From Motacilla alba alba (taxonomy: Eukaryota > Chordata > Aves > Passeriformes > Motacillidae), in NCBI RefSeq assembly GCF_015832195.1, contig NC_052032.1, positions 4,780,618-4,844,617 of the forward strand: a DNA stretch of 64,000 nt, in the 5' to 3' direction. The position numbers were made by a program, and so were the translations under genes. Positions 38,280-48,234 of the stretch are shown here, piece by piece. The notes below the pieces were generated by a model. It ran no database searches. It was not told the origin of the DNA and was given only the letters and a program-made list of their open reading frames with translations. Numbering within the stretch: the stretch's first letter is position 1; each line of letters begins with the position of its first letter.

Positions 38280-40434
38280 CCTCAGAGCCAAGGAGTGCCA
38301 GCTCTTGTTGAGATTTGGGTTATTTTGCCTTTCACCTTTTGTGAGTTCCACGATGAATCTGGAAGAGTTTCCTTTTCACATTGATATTCTTGGACTCAGT
38401 CCCCTGATTTTTAAACCACTGGAGTGCTAAAACACCTCTTAGCATTAAGGACAAAAAAAACCTCAGGTGCTTCCATGAATGTCATTGATCAAAGATCACT
38501 TAAACCCACAGCATCACATCGTGCCACCCAGCTTGCCCAAACTGCCCGTGTGCACCTGGTCCCCCTGTTTGCAGAGATGCTATTTAGGGAAATTCCTGTG
38601 ATGTGGGATGACTATAACTGTACAGATCTTGGCAGAAGGTTTTGCTTAAGAAAGCTCAGACTCAGTCAATTCCTGGAGATTTCAACACAAATATCAGCTC
38701 TCGGTGTGCAGTCGCCTCCTTGGCCTCCTGCCTGAACCCTGCACAGGTTCTGTTCTGCTCCTGGACTTCTGCATTTATAAGCACTTTCTTTCTCTAACCC
38801 TGAGAGTCCATCATGTTTTATTTACCCTTCTTTTAGCTCTATCTATGCATTTCCAGCTATGCAAAAATCAATGGGCACGTTGCTAATTTTATCTGGAAAA
38901 AAGGAAAATTTACTAGAGAATTAAATTGAGTAGGTCTTGAAGGCTGTTTTCAAGGGTTCTCCTTTTTTTTTATTTAGGAGGGAGAAGTATTTAGATATCC
39001 AAACTAGCCTGCTTTTCTTTCTTTTCTGACAATCCATGATTGGCACAAGCATGGATTTTCAACATCTATGGACTTAATTATGCTACAAAGCCAAAACTTT
39101 TGCAGCTGTATGATATATATATTTTATAGCAAATGCAAAATTAAAAGATAGCTCAATTTTAAAGCAATTAGGTAATAGAGTTCTGGAAAAGGTGGATAAT
39201 TCCTAGGCTGGCTACAGGGAATTTTCAGAGGTCCTCATCACAGCTTCTAATGGGTGGGGAAAACCAAAAAGGTTTGGGACATCATTCTGGAGCAGAGACC
39301 CCTTGAGTGTGCTCTTAATGCTGCTCCAAATGCCCAGAGATGCTGGCAAAGTGGCAGCCTTGTTCTGTGCATCATTTCTCCATAGGTAATAGAAGGGCTT
39401 CTGTACTGACCCCATTTTCCAAGCAGTGGAAAGATCCCAGCATTGCTGGGTTTGTATCTCAGCCTTTCCTTTCAGCATCCTCTCCACCTTCACATCATTC
39501 TTCTCTGGTTACATCTGTGGCATGGTATATTTCAAAAAGATATGGATATATTTTCCTGGTCTGTGTACCTAGAGAATACTGAAGGAACACGCAGCATAAA
39601 TTTAGAAAATAAGTAAATTAAATAAATATTCCAGAGCAATCAGTCTGCCATGGGAATCTTTCAAAAGCACAAGAAATATTCAAGGGAGAAATAACTCTCA
39701 GTCCATTTATTTGATTCACTTGTAATAAAAAAAGAAAAAAAAAGAATTCACTTGCTGTTAATTCTGAATGGAAATGTGCTTTGGAGCAGATCCTGAGGGA
39801 TGCTGGGCTCTGAGAGCTGGGCTTTGGACACTCCCCAGTGCAAGAAGCATCTTCATCCCCAGTGCATTTCATGGGGACTGGAGGGCCTCAGCACCTGCCA
39901 GGATTTTATCAGGAGACTCTCAGCAGGGCCTGGGTGCTTATTTGGGAGGAGATATCACGGCATGACAGTAACTAGACCTAGGAGTAGCCCCTGGAAGTAG
40001 GTGCTTGCTTTAGATCTCACAGACATTGTCTTAATTGTGCACTAAATTAGGAGGAGCTGGGAGACAGCTCAGGCCCGGGCAGTGCAGCCTCTCTGGTGAT
40101 GCTGTGCATTATCAACCCCAACCAACTGCTTTCTAAATAAGCTTCATGTTTTGTGCCATAAACTCTGCTGGGTTGTTACTCAGAGTGATCTGTTGATGTA
40201 TCTCTGAGCTAGATAGCCTTTATTTCCTTTCTTCCTTTTTTTTTGTTCTTTTTTCTTTTTTTTAGTGGATAATAATCATCTTGGAGAGGGCTTTTAAAAG
40301 GAGAAAAGGTTATTTCGCTGACATCAATTTTTGCATTAAAAGTGCACTTGGCTAAAAGCCAAAATGTTTAATATCATTGCCATCTGTCCCAGCTGAATAC
40401 AATTTTAGATTTATTGATTTTCTTTATTCTCTCT

Positions 40435-40465
<31 letters not shown>

Positions 40466-40805
40466 GGTTAATTTTGGCTTGAGACAAGGTTAAGACTCTA
40501 AAACAGCAAAGTTTTTTTCCTCTGATGGCATCATAATCCTTGACTAAGTCTAAACTGCCTTTTGGTGTGTGGCTGGAGCCAGCTGTCAGGTCAGAAATGG
40601 GGTTTTTTTGGAAGGGCTTTGTCTCTGGCCACCAATGGCCGTGTGTTTCGTGCACATGTCAGCAGGAAAAGGAGGTGCAGGGCAGGGTAACTGGGAATCC
40701 TCATTGCAGTGGCTCATTAATGCATCAGGGGTTGCAGCCTGGGCTGGTTCCAAACCCGTGTGGGGCTCTCCAGTCCCCCCCATCCCTCCTGCCCTGAGGT
40801 GAGGA
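38280..40805. other. Unique non-coding DNA
   Basis: No gene recognised. A CT-rich lead into a run of about 28 T lies at 40438-40465. Frames of up to about 100 codons have no recognisable content. Confidence 0.5.
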
Positions 40806-41029
40806 CAGCCCCAGGGGCAGCTCAGGAGCACAGGGGGATCTCTGTGGGGATGCTCCACTGACCACAGCCCCAGGGGCAGCTCAGGAGCACAGGGGGATCT
40901 CTGTGGGGATGCTCCACTGACCACAGCCCCAGGGGCAGCTCAGGAGCACAGGGGGATCTCTGTGGGGATGCTCCACTGACCACAGCCCCAGGGGCAGCTC
41001 AGGAGCACAGGGGGATCTCTGTGGGGATG
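40806..41029. repeat. 59-bp minisatellite, about 3.8 copies
   Basis: A GC-rich 59-bp unit begins at 40806, 40865, 40924 and 40983. The first three copies are identical as read, and the fourth runs 47 bp before diverging. Because 59 is not a multiple of 3, any reading frame through it rotates. The minus-strand frame at 40881-41330 that crosses it is therefore not evidence of a gene. Confidence 0.95.
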
Positions 41030-41324
41030 GCCACAGCTCCTGGAAGGAAGGAGTGACATCTTCTGTGTGCAGCACAAGCTTTTCCTGGGAGATGTCATGG
41101 ACCTCTGGGAAGGAGCCCAATGGTGTCAACAGCAAAACTTGAGCAGTTGCTGGAAAGTTTCCTTCAGGGGGTGTGGAAGCAGGGAAAAGTGGCATTTCCT
41201 GGGGAAGGGGGAGAGCAAAGAGGTAGAGCTGTGCTGAGCCCTGGGCTGATGGCAGGCTGAAACCCCACAGCTGCACACCTGCCCTGGGTAACCTGGCACT
41301 AATGGTCAGATTGCTGTTTTTCTC

Positions 41325-41617
41325 TGTCACCCTGTTCTTTTAAGTTCTTCTAAGCCTTCTGATGTTTACATTCTTGTAAGGAACTTTCTCACGTTCTTTT
41401 CTCTAAATAATTATTGTTTTGCATTCTTTTCTGGAGGAGGAGAAATTTGATGGACTGTTGGTTTGTCCAGTGTCATTGGAGAGGTGGCACTGTCACCCTC
41501 CAATCCACGGTCACTTTTGAAAATCTATAAATGTTGGAGTCAGAAATTAAACTGCCCTTCTTTTTACCTCAGAGATTCCAGTGTCGGCGTCGTTTTATTT
41601 CATGTCCTATAGTGACA
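41325..41617 (+). mobile_element. Solo LTR, family A, copy 2 (endogenous retrovirus)
   Basis: A 293-bp element begins TGTCAC and ends GTGACA, flanked by a perfect 6-bp target-site duplication, tttctc (41319-41324 and 41618-41623). It carries a CCAAT box (41500-41504), a TATAAATG box (41526-41533) and an ATTAAA signal (41546-41551) in LTR order on the plus strand. It aligns end to end with copy 1 at 18579-18857. Confidence 0.92.
41500..41551 (+). promoter_or_regulatory. LTR family A promoter and poly(A) signals (copy 2)
   Basis: CCAAT, TATAAATG and ATTAAA occur with almost the same spacing as in copy 1. The polyadenylation signal has the common variant ATTAAA in place of AATAAA. Confidence 0.5.
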
Positions 41618-42039
41618 TTTCTCCACCACCTTTTCAGCAAATCTTCACCAAGGGACTCAGAGAGAGAGACAAAAACCTTCCTGAAGCACTGGGGTGAGCC
41701 ACGTCCAGTCAAGGGCCTGTCCCTCTCGTTCTGTCCAAGCTCCCTGTCTGTTTTAGTGAGCTCCTGCTTTAGCAAGACCTGCAGCCTGAGCTCAGCCACA
41801 CAAATTAATGGCAGCATTCTGAGGAGGCTGATTAGCTCCAGTTTTATTCACATAACCCTGAGTACCAGCTAAGGAAAATGCTCAGTGTGTTTGGGAGCTT
41901 TGTTTGCACAGTATTCCTTCCTTCCCATCCCCACCACAGAACCTGCTCCCACGAGGACTCGTGTCACCAGCTGGTCCAGGAGCCCAAAAAACTATTTACT
42001 GTGCTGTGTCACCTTCCTGAACTGCTTCATTATTGCTTT

Positions 42040-42484
42040 TGATGCCTTTTTGGGACTACCTAAAAACAGAGGCCAGACAAAATTAAGGGAATAAAAACTA
42101 TTTATATTTATTGAAGGGCCTTCAGGTACATTTTGGGCAGATAAAGCCCCCCAGAGGCTACACCCAAAATGGAACACGGGTCAGGGGTTTTCACACTTTT
42201 ATAAGTTTGGTCCATTTGCATATTGGGGGTTAATCTGCCAATTCCAGATTAAGGTAATGAAGTCATTTACCCCAAGTTTGCTCCCCCCACTCACTTTTGT
42301 TTCCATCTCTGGGCCCTGAGGCAGTGAGGTGTCCTTGATTGCCAGGCCTGGAGGGGAATTGTTGTGTCTGCCCAAAATGGGAAAGCAGCAGCTCACACTG
42401 TGTGTGGAGTTTGGAGTTATACACTAAAGAATTGCAGGATTACAAACATATAAAAAATATAAAAGCGAAAATTCTAAGACATCA
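42040..42484 (-). mobile_element. Solo LTR, family C, copy 1 (endogenous retrovirus)
   Basis: A 445-bp element on the minus strand. Its plus-strand ends are TGATGCC and ACATCA, an imperfect terminal inverted repeat. The flanks cttt (42036-42039) and gttt (42485-42488) would be a 4-bp target-site duplication with one mismatch. On the minus strand it shows an octamer ATGCAAAT, then TATAAAA, and later AATAAA, the order expected of an LTR. It aligns along its full length with the copy at 58416-58858. A 4-bp duplication fits gammaretrovirus-like (class I) elements; this is an inference. Confidence 0.85.
42197..42221 (-). promoter_or_regulatory. Octamer plus TATA box in LTR family C, copy 1
   Basis: On the minus strand, ATGCAAAT (plus coordinates 42214-42221) lies about 10 bp upstream of TATAAAA (42197-42203). 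ATGCAAAT is the canonical octamer bound by POU-domain (Oct) factors. The same pair at the same spacing is kept in copy 2. Confidence 0.6.
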
Positions 42485-42677
42485 GTTTAACCCTATTCTG
42501 TTTTGAGAACCTTTGTGTGGTTTTGTGCACTGGGTAAGTGGTGCAGGTCACTCATGCACCTCTGACCTGGAAACAGCTAATTAATAATGACAGCTTCCCC
42601 AAATGATCCCACTTCCCTCGGTGAACACTCTGAGTCACTTTATACCCTATTGCCAACCATCTGTTTAGAGTCTGAAA

Positions 42678-42825
42678 ATCACAGAGCCATGGAATCACAG
42701 AATCATTTAGGTAGGAAAAGACTTCTGAGGTCATTGAGCCCAGCTCTGTGACTGATCACCCAGCCCAGAGCATCGAGTACCACATCCAGGAGCTCCTTGG
42801 ACACCTCCAGGGATGGGGACTGCAC
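42678..42825 (-). repeat. CR1 LINE 3'-end fragment
   Basis: The plus strand reads 'ggaatcacagaatcatttag' and 'gtaggaaaagacttctgagg', then 'cacctccagggatggggac'. This is the antisense of the avian CR1 3' end. It is a truncated relic of about 150 bp, and the right edge is approximate. Confidence 0.82.
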
Positions 42826-42829
42826 CATC

Positions 42830-44020
42830 AGCATAATTGTGTACAACACTAACAAACTTCTCAAGCTGACCACTCACAAACCCATGCCCTGAGGCAAGGA
42901 ACACATGGCACAGCTTTCCCAGACAGAACTGAGCTGGGCTTGTTTTTAGCCACTGCTGCAATAGGGGGATTTCTTTTTAAAGTGTTTATTTTCTATTTTT
43001 CCCCCCAAAAAACATTTCCCTAGGCACAAATTATGTGTTGTGTTTTTTTCTGACTGTGATTCTTTAAACCTTGTCATCCTGCTTAGGAGCTCCTCCACCA
43101 GGCGCTGGCAGCAAGGGAGGCACCAGCTGCTTCCAGCATCCCTGTCAGCTGGCATTCAGCGAGTGAAGAGTCCACCCATGTCAGTGAAATCCAACCTTTT
43201 ATGCCCTCAAAATCACCCTCATTAATCAGCCTGTAAATATTTCCCTGCTCTATCTTTGCCTTTGGTTCATCAAAGCTTTGGACAAGTGTCTCACAGGGAT
43301 GGAACAGCACACAGAGCTCTCACTGCCCCAGCTTGCATTTACCCCGTGGCTTTGGGATTGTATTTGTGCAAATCCCAATGCCAGGTCCTGCTCAGCTGGG
43401 AGCTGTTAGACCCCCTGAGGCAGGTGTCATCCCCAAACCCCCCTGTCCAGGTCCCACCTGCCCAGCTCAGCCCTGATGTGAGCTAAGCCATGCTCTGCCC
43501 AGGGCTGAATTTGGCCCTTTATTTACCAATAATTTAAAGCAATTCTGTAAATGTTTTTGTGCCCAGAGGTCTGGGGCTGATTTACAGCTCTCTCAAACTG
43601 TGCAGACCCTTGATCCAGTGGTGTCATTCACAGTAATGAGATCTCTCAGCTGTCCAAACAGAGACATGTTTTAAATGTTAAAAATGTTCCGTGATCGATT
43701 TTCTCTGTTTATAGTAAATGCCTTGATTAGATTCCCTTGTAGGCACTTCAAAGGCAAGCTCCCCCTCACAGTCTTCCCATATGATGAAATCTAGTTCTTT
43801 CTTTGCTCCACTTTTTATTTTTCCCTCTCTTAAACTAATTTAGTGCTTGAGAAAGGTGATTGATTGATGGCCTGGAGGACTGAGACTTTGTGAAGCAGCA
43901 CCCAGGAACATTGTTCTGCTGCCTGAGCTCCAGGCAAATGAGTGATCAATGAAGGCAGAGGGGCAGGGGAGACAGGGATCCCCAGGGGTGCAGGGGGTAC
44001 CCAAGCCTGCCATATCCTGG
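42830..44020. other. Unique non-coding DNA
   Basis: No gene or recognised transposon was seen. Short chance frames only. Confidence 0.5.
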
Positions 44021-44039
44021 TCACAACACTGAGGTGTTT

Positions 44040-44160
44040 AGCTTCTTCTACAGCCACTCAAATGTCACCTCTGTTTTACATCAAGAGAACTGAGATTATG
44101 ACAGACCAGAGGATTTGCCAGAGATGACAGAAATTGCAGAGCAGAGGTAGGAACAGGCTA
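44040..44160. repeat. Ancient SINE-like (MIR/CORE-like) remnant (possible)
   Basis: Wording such as 'gagaactgagattatgacag', 'gaggatttgccagagatgac' and 'gcagagcagaggtaggaac' follows the order of the MIR-type body (gaaactgaggcacag, gacttgcccaaggtcac, ggcagagctggga). It is degenerate and matched by memory only. Confidence 0.4.
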
Positions 44161-44227
44161 AGAGATGCCCCAGATGGGCATTTTAATCATCTCAGGTTTT
44201 CCTTCCTTAAAATTCTACATTTCTATT

Positions 44228-44275
44228 AAAAAGAAAAAAAAAAGAAAAAAAAAGAAAAAAAAAGAAAAAAGAAAG
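44228..44275. repeat. Purine tract, (A9G)n
   Basis: An A-rich tract is interrupted by G at 44233, 44244, 44254 and 44264, giving a roughly 10-bp period. A DNA bend phased with the helix is possible. Confidence 0.85.
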
Positions 44276-47200
44276 GCAAGACAGGTATTTTTGTGAAGTC
44301 TGCTCTGAACTGGATTGAGACCATCAATTCATTTCACATCCATCACTACCCAGCCATTAAAGGCAATGGCTTTCTTTCTCCCTATTGACCTGGTCTGCAA
44401 TCAGAGCAGAGACCTTGAAAGGTGAACAACTATTAACAGACTCCTGAGCCATCCAATCCCCTTTAAAGTTGTGTCCTTTTTTCTGTTTTCTTTTTTTACT
44501 TTTTTTGAAATTTTTAATGGAAATCACTCTGCTTTAATCCAGGTGTCTCTATTGTTCAGGAGACCAAGGCTGCTTGATCTGCTCTGTGGAAGAAAGTGTG
44601 ACATTAAAACATGTTGCATGAAAGGATCAGTCTAGCTGTCACTAATTAACCTTCCCTTTTTAATATCAGTTAATTTGCAACTTGCTCTTCTGAATCACAC
44701 CTGCTAAATCTAGATTCCCACCCTGCCTTCCCCATCTCACAAACTCTTCTTTCTCCTGAGCTTTTTCCCCTGGCACACGTGGCTATTCCATGTACAATGC
44801 CGTGATGTCATGGACATTTAAACAAATACCACGAGCCTGTGGTTCTCTGGAACATATCAGAGATAGCTACAGCATGCAGTGGCAGAGCAGAGCCTCGCAG
44901 GCAGAAATAAAATTTCACTCTATTTTTGTTCTCCAAAATTGGCTGGATAATTGAGGAGGAGATAAAATTTATCCCAGAACCACGTTATATAGGAGAGGGG
45001 AATTTTCTTGTGGGAAGATGTGCTAATATTCATTTGACTGAGAGTCCAGGGGGTTAGAGGGCCTGTGTCAGGCTCAGAGATTATTTCCTGCCAGAGATCA
45101 GATCCCACGAGAGCTTGGAGCATTGTGCCTGATTTTCCTGTCATGGGCACCAGTTTCCACACTGGTCTGCCAAAACCAGATTGATGTAGCACCTCCATGA
45201 GAGGAGGACCAGGGTTTTCCACTGGCCAAGGTGTTAATATTATATTTTTGATTATCAATGTAGTGTTTTCCACAGCTTCTGTCCAGCAGCTTTGGTCTCA
45301 GACAGCCCTGCAGAATTGCCATTTTTCCCTGTTAGACAACAGATCTCCCAGCTGAGCTCTGAGGGGCTCCTACCCCATCAGGGACTCTGGTTGTTTCTGC
45401 TCGTGTCTCTGATTACAGAAATCTGTCCATTTCTCTACTGGATGATGGCTGATGTCTTTCAAACCCTCAAAAACAAATACAAGCCATCACTGATACTCAT
45501 TATTTAATTTTCAAGGACTATACATTAATTGTCGAATAAAGTTGTCAGGGGTGAATTAACAACTCATCTCCACTATTGTAAAACTTACAAATTAATTTGA
45601 AAGGGACTTTAGATTTTGAATATTGTTCCAGCACCAGCTCTCTTCCAACTCAAACCCCTCTGCACTGTCACAACCAGTGATCTCTGCACACTTCTTGTTT
45701 TGTTTGGATCACGTTTAACCCCAATTCGTGCCACCCGAGAGGCATCATGGACATGGGCGCAGTGATGGACAGATCCAGATGGCAATTCCAGGCATGGAGA
45801 AGGGTTGGGAAGCACAGAGTTACCCCTGTCAGCCAGGGGCAAATCTTTGAAGAGGCTGGGCTAGTTGGGAAGAAGCTCAGGGTTAATGTAGAAATTAATT
45901 TGGGGTCATGAGGAAGCAGAAGGAGCTGCTGCACGTTTGAGTGAGTTTGTGCATGTGCCTGGCAGCACTGCTTGTGTTCTGCAAGAGCTCGGTGCAATAT
46001 GTATTTTGGGCTCTGTCTTTTAAACCCATTAAGTGTGAGAAGCAGTAATACACTGCAGCTAAATCAAGGAATTAACTCCTACTGCACAGCTTCCTCACAT
46101 TAGTTTGTGTGCTCAGTGAATGCTGGGCTGATGAATGGACATGAGTTGGCCATATCTTATTTTAAGGAACTTTAATCACATGAAGGTAAGTGGCACAGTT
46201 TCTCCTGTGATACTCACACGTGGGTTTGAGGTGTCCTGGGCTAGCAGGGCTTCAGAAAACATTTGCTCCACTTCTTGGAATTTGGGTTCTTTATTGGGAC
46301 TATCCACAGGGGAAGCAGTTCTGGCTAAGCTTTTATTTGTCAAGGATAATACAGACCTTGGAAGCCAAGACAGTAGCAGTAACATCTGGAACCATATTGC
46401 AACCTCCTGTCTGGTAAGGAACAAAAGGAAATGCCTTTATCAGAATTTTGTGAACTTGTTCTATGTTGTTTCTCTCCATATTTCTCCCCAGATGCAGCTT
46501 CTCTCCTTGTTTCTTTGCATAAATATCATCCTGGCAATTTCTCAGTTGTGGTTCACACGCTGTGGAAGGGACACATGCCAACACCACCAGCACCATCTTT
46601 GCAGATGGGGAAAAACAGAGACAAAATCATACTGGAGTTACAGGACCACCCAGCAAGGCCATGGGAGGTGGGGAAACAGAAAGACATCTTTGGTTTGCTA
46701 TGACCAGGTGGAGGAGAGGTGAAGTAAATTCATTTTGACCAGAATAAAATGAGAATGGGTGAATTTCCTGGTGAGAGGTTCATCAGTATCTCTTCCCAGT
46801 GGTCAGGCACATTAAGCAGGAATAGTGAGGCACAATATGAATCAACCCCTGATCATCTTCTCTCAAGCCTGAGCACCACACGCTTTGCTTACCTTGCTGC
46901 CAGGTCAGGAACATGAATGATCAGGGAAAGCACAGGAAGTGTGGCCAAATGGCAAATATTCTGAGCTGTAGAACACCCTGTCACTCAGACTTGGGTCGTG
47001 ACACTGCCTGGGGCTGGTGTGGTGCCTGCAGGGCTGTGCTGAGCACCCCCAGGATGTCACAGTGTGCCTGCTCTGCTCAGGCAGGAAGAAGGTTGGAGTT
47101 TACAGCTGGTACTGAAGCAGGAGAACAAGCTGACTTATTGTAAGTGGAGAAAAAAAATGTGTCTTTAAAGGAAATTTATGGCACAGACAGACTGTCACAA

Positions 47201-48160
47201 GGCAGTGGCTGAGTGTGTTATCAGCTCCATGGCTGGACCCTTCCACTGCCACTGCCAAGGTCTGTGGGGCTTCTGCAGGGACGCAGAGTGCTCCTGCAGT
47301 CACATACAGCAGCTCACCTGAGAAGCTCCATAACAGGTTTTTAATTGCTCTCATTAAACCCCTGGGGAAGGTCTGTCCATCCCCTTGGGGGCAGAACTCG
47401 GGCACTGCGGCCCAGCCCAGCAGGGTCACAAGAGGACACTTGTGCCTTGTCCTCACATCCACAGAGCTTGATTGTGTGCACAATCCCTGAACCATGGGAG
47501 AATTCAGTTTGACTGGAATTCTTGTGAGAGCAGCCTTTCCTTGTGAGTGCTGGAGCAGCTCTCCCAGCCCTGGCTGCGCCATGTCTTTTGAAGCATGACA
47601 TCCTACAGTGCCAGGACAAGTGTGCTTCCGAGTGGCCTCCCAGCTGGGAAATGTCCATTTACAGGGGTTTGTTACAAGCCAAACATTCTCTTCCAGTGGG
47701 AGCTATCTGCCTGAAATCATCCTGTCTGTGTGATGTACCTGTCCCACTCCACCACAGAGTTACACAGTGCTCCTCTCTGCTGTTTATTGTCTGTGACCGA
47801 ATGGCTCACGTGTGGCTGGGCTGGAATTTGGGGTTTTGCTGATGACACGAAACCACTGTGCTTTGTTCTAGCATTTTATGTCCCTGCCTGCCTCCACAGC
47901 CTGTGCTGCCCTTTGCTGCACGTCCCACTCTGCTCCCTAAGGGTCACTGAGGCACGAGGAGAAGGCCAGGAATTTAATGCAATTTAAAATGTCATATCAA
48001 AGTGAGGAATTCATCCCGGCCCAGAGACACAGGCTTGAGATTGCTTATACCCCATTCATGATTATCTCTTAGGTCAAGGTCCCTGCTAGCAGGACAGCAC
48101 TCAGAGAGCTCCTTGGGCCCTGCCTGTGCCCCTGACCTCCCCTGTAGCCTGAGGCAAGTC
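44276..48160. other. Unique non-coding DNA
   Basis: The 195-codon plus-strand frame at 46135-46722 overlaps other frames and has no recognisable motif. A MIR-like stretch is possible at about 46595-46690. Otherwise nothing was seen. Confidence 0.45.
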
Positions 48161-48164
48161 ACTT

Positions 48165-48230
48165 CTTCCTTTAGGATTGCTTCTTTCTTCCTTTAGGATT
48201 GCTTCTTTCTTCCTTCAGGATTGCTGCTTC
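48165..48230 (+). repeat. 22-bp tandem repeat, 3 copies, each splice-acceptor-like
   Basis: Three 22-bp units start at 48165, 48187 and 48209. Each reads as a pyrimidine tract followed by TAG or CAG and then G (TTCCTTTAGG, TTCCTTTAGG, TTCCTTCAGG). The third unit has three substitutions. Confidence 0.88.
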
Positions 48231-48234
48231 CCCT

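Noticed and set aside
40881..41330. 149-codon minus-strand frame with internal repeated peptide
   Set aside because: The repetition comes from the 59-bp minisatellite, whose length rotates the frame, so the peptide repeat is not in constant phase.
18579..41617. The two family A LTRs as the ends of one provirus
   Set aside because: They are 23 kb apart, each has its own 6-bp duplication, and unrelated elements lie between them.
46135..46722. 195-codon plus-strand frame
   Set aside because: No recognisable family, overlapped by several frames on both strands, and it crosses a possible old SINE remnant. Length alone is not evidence.
47730..47987. Peptide FADDTK in a plus-strand frame, resembling the reverse transcriptase F/YADD box of CR1
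   Set aside because: The residues on both sides do not follow the CR1 reverse transcriptase pattern, and the DNA around it does not resemble CR1. Likely coincidence.
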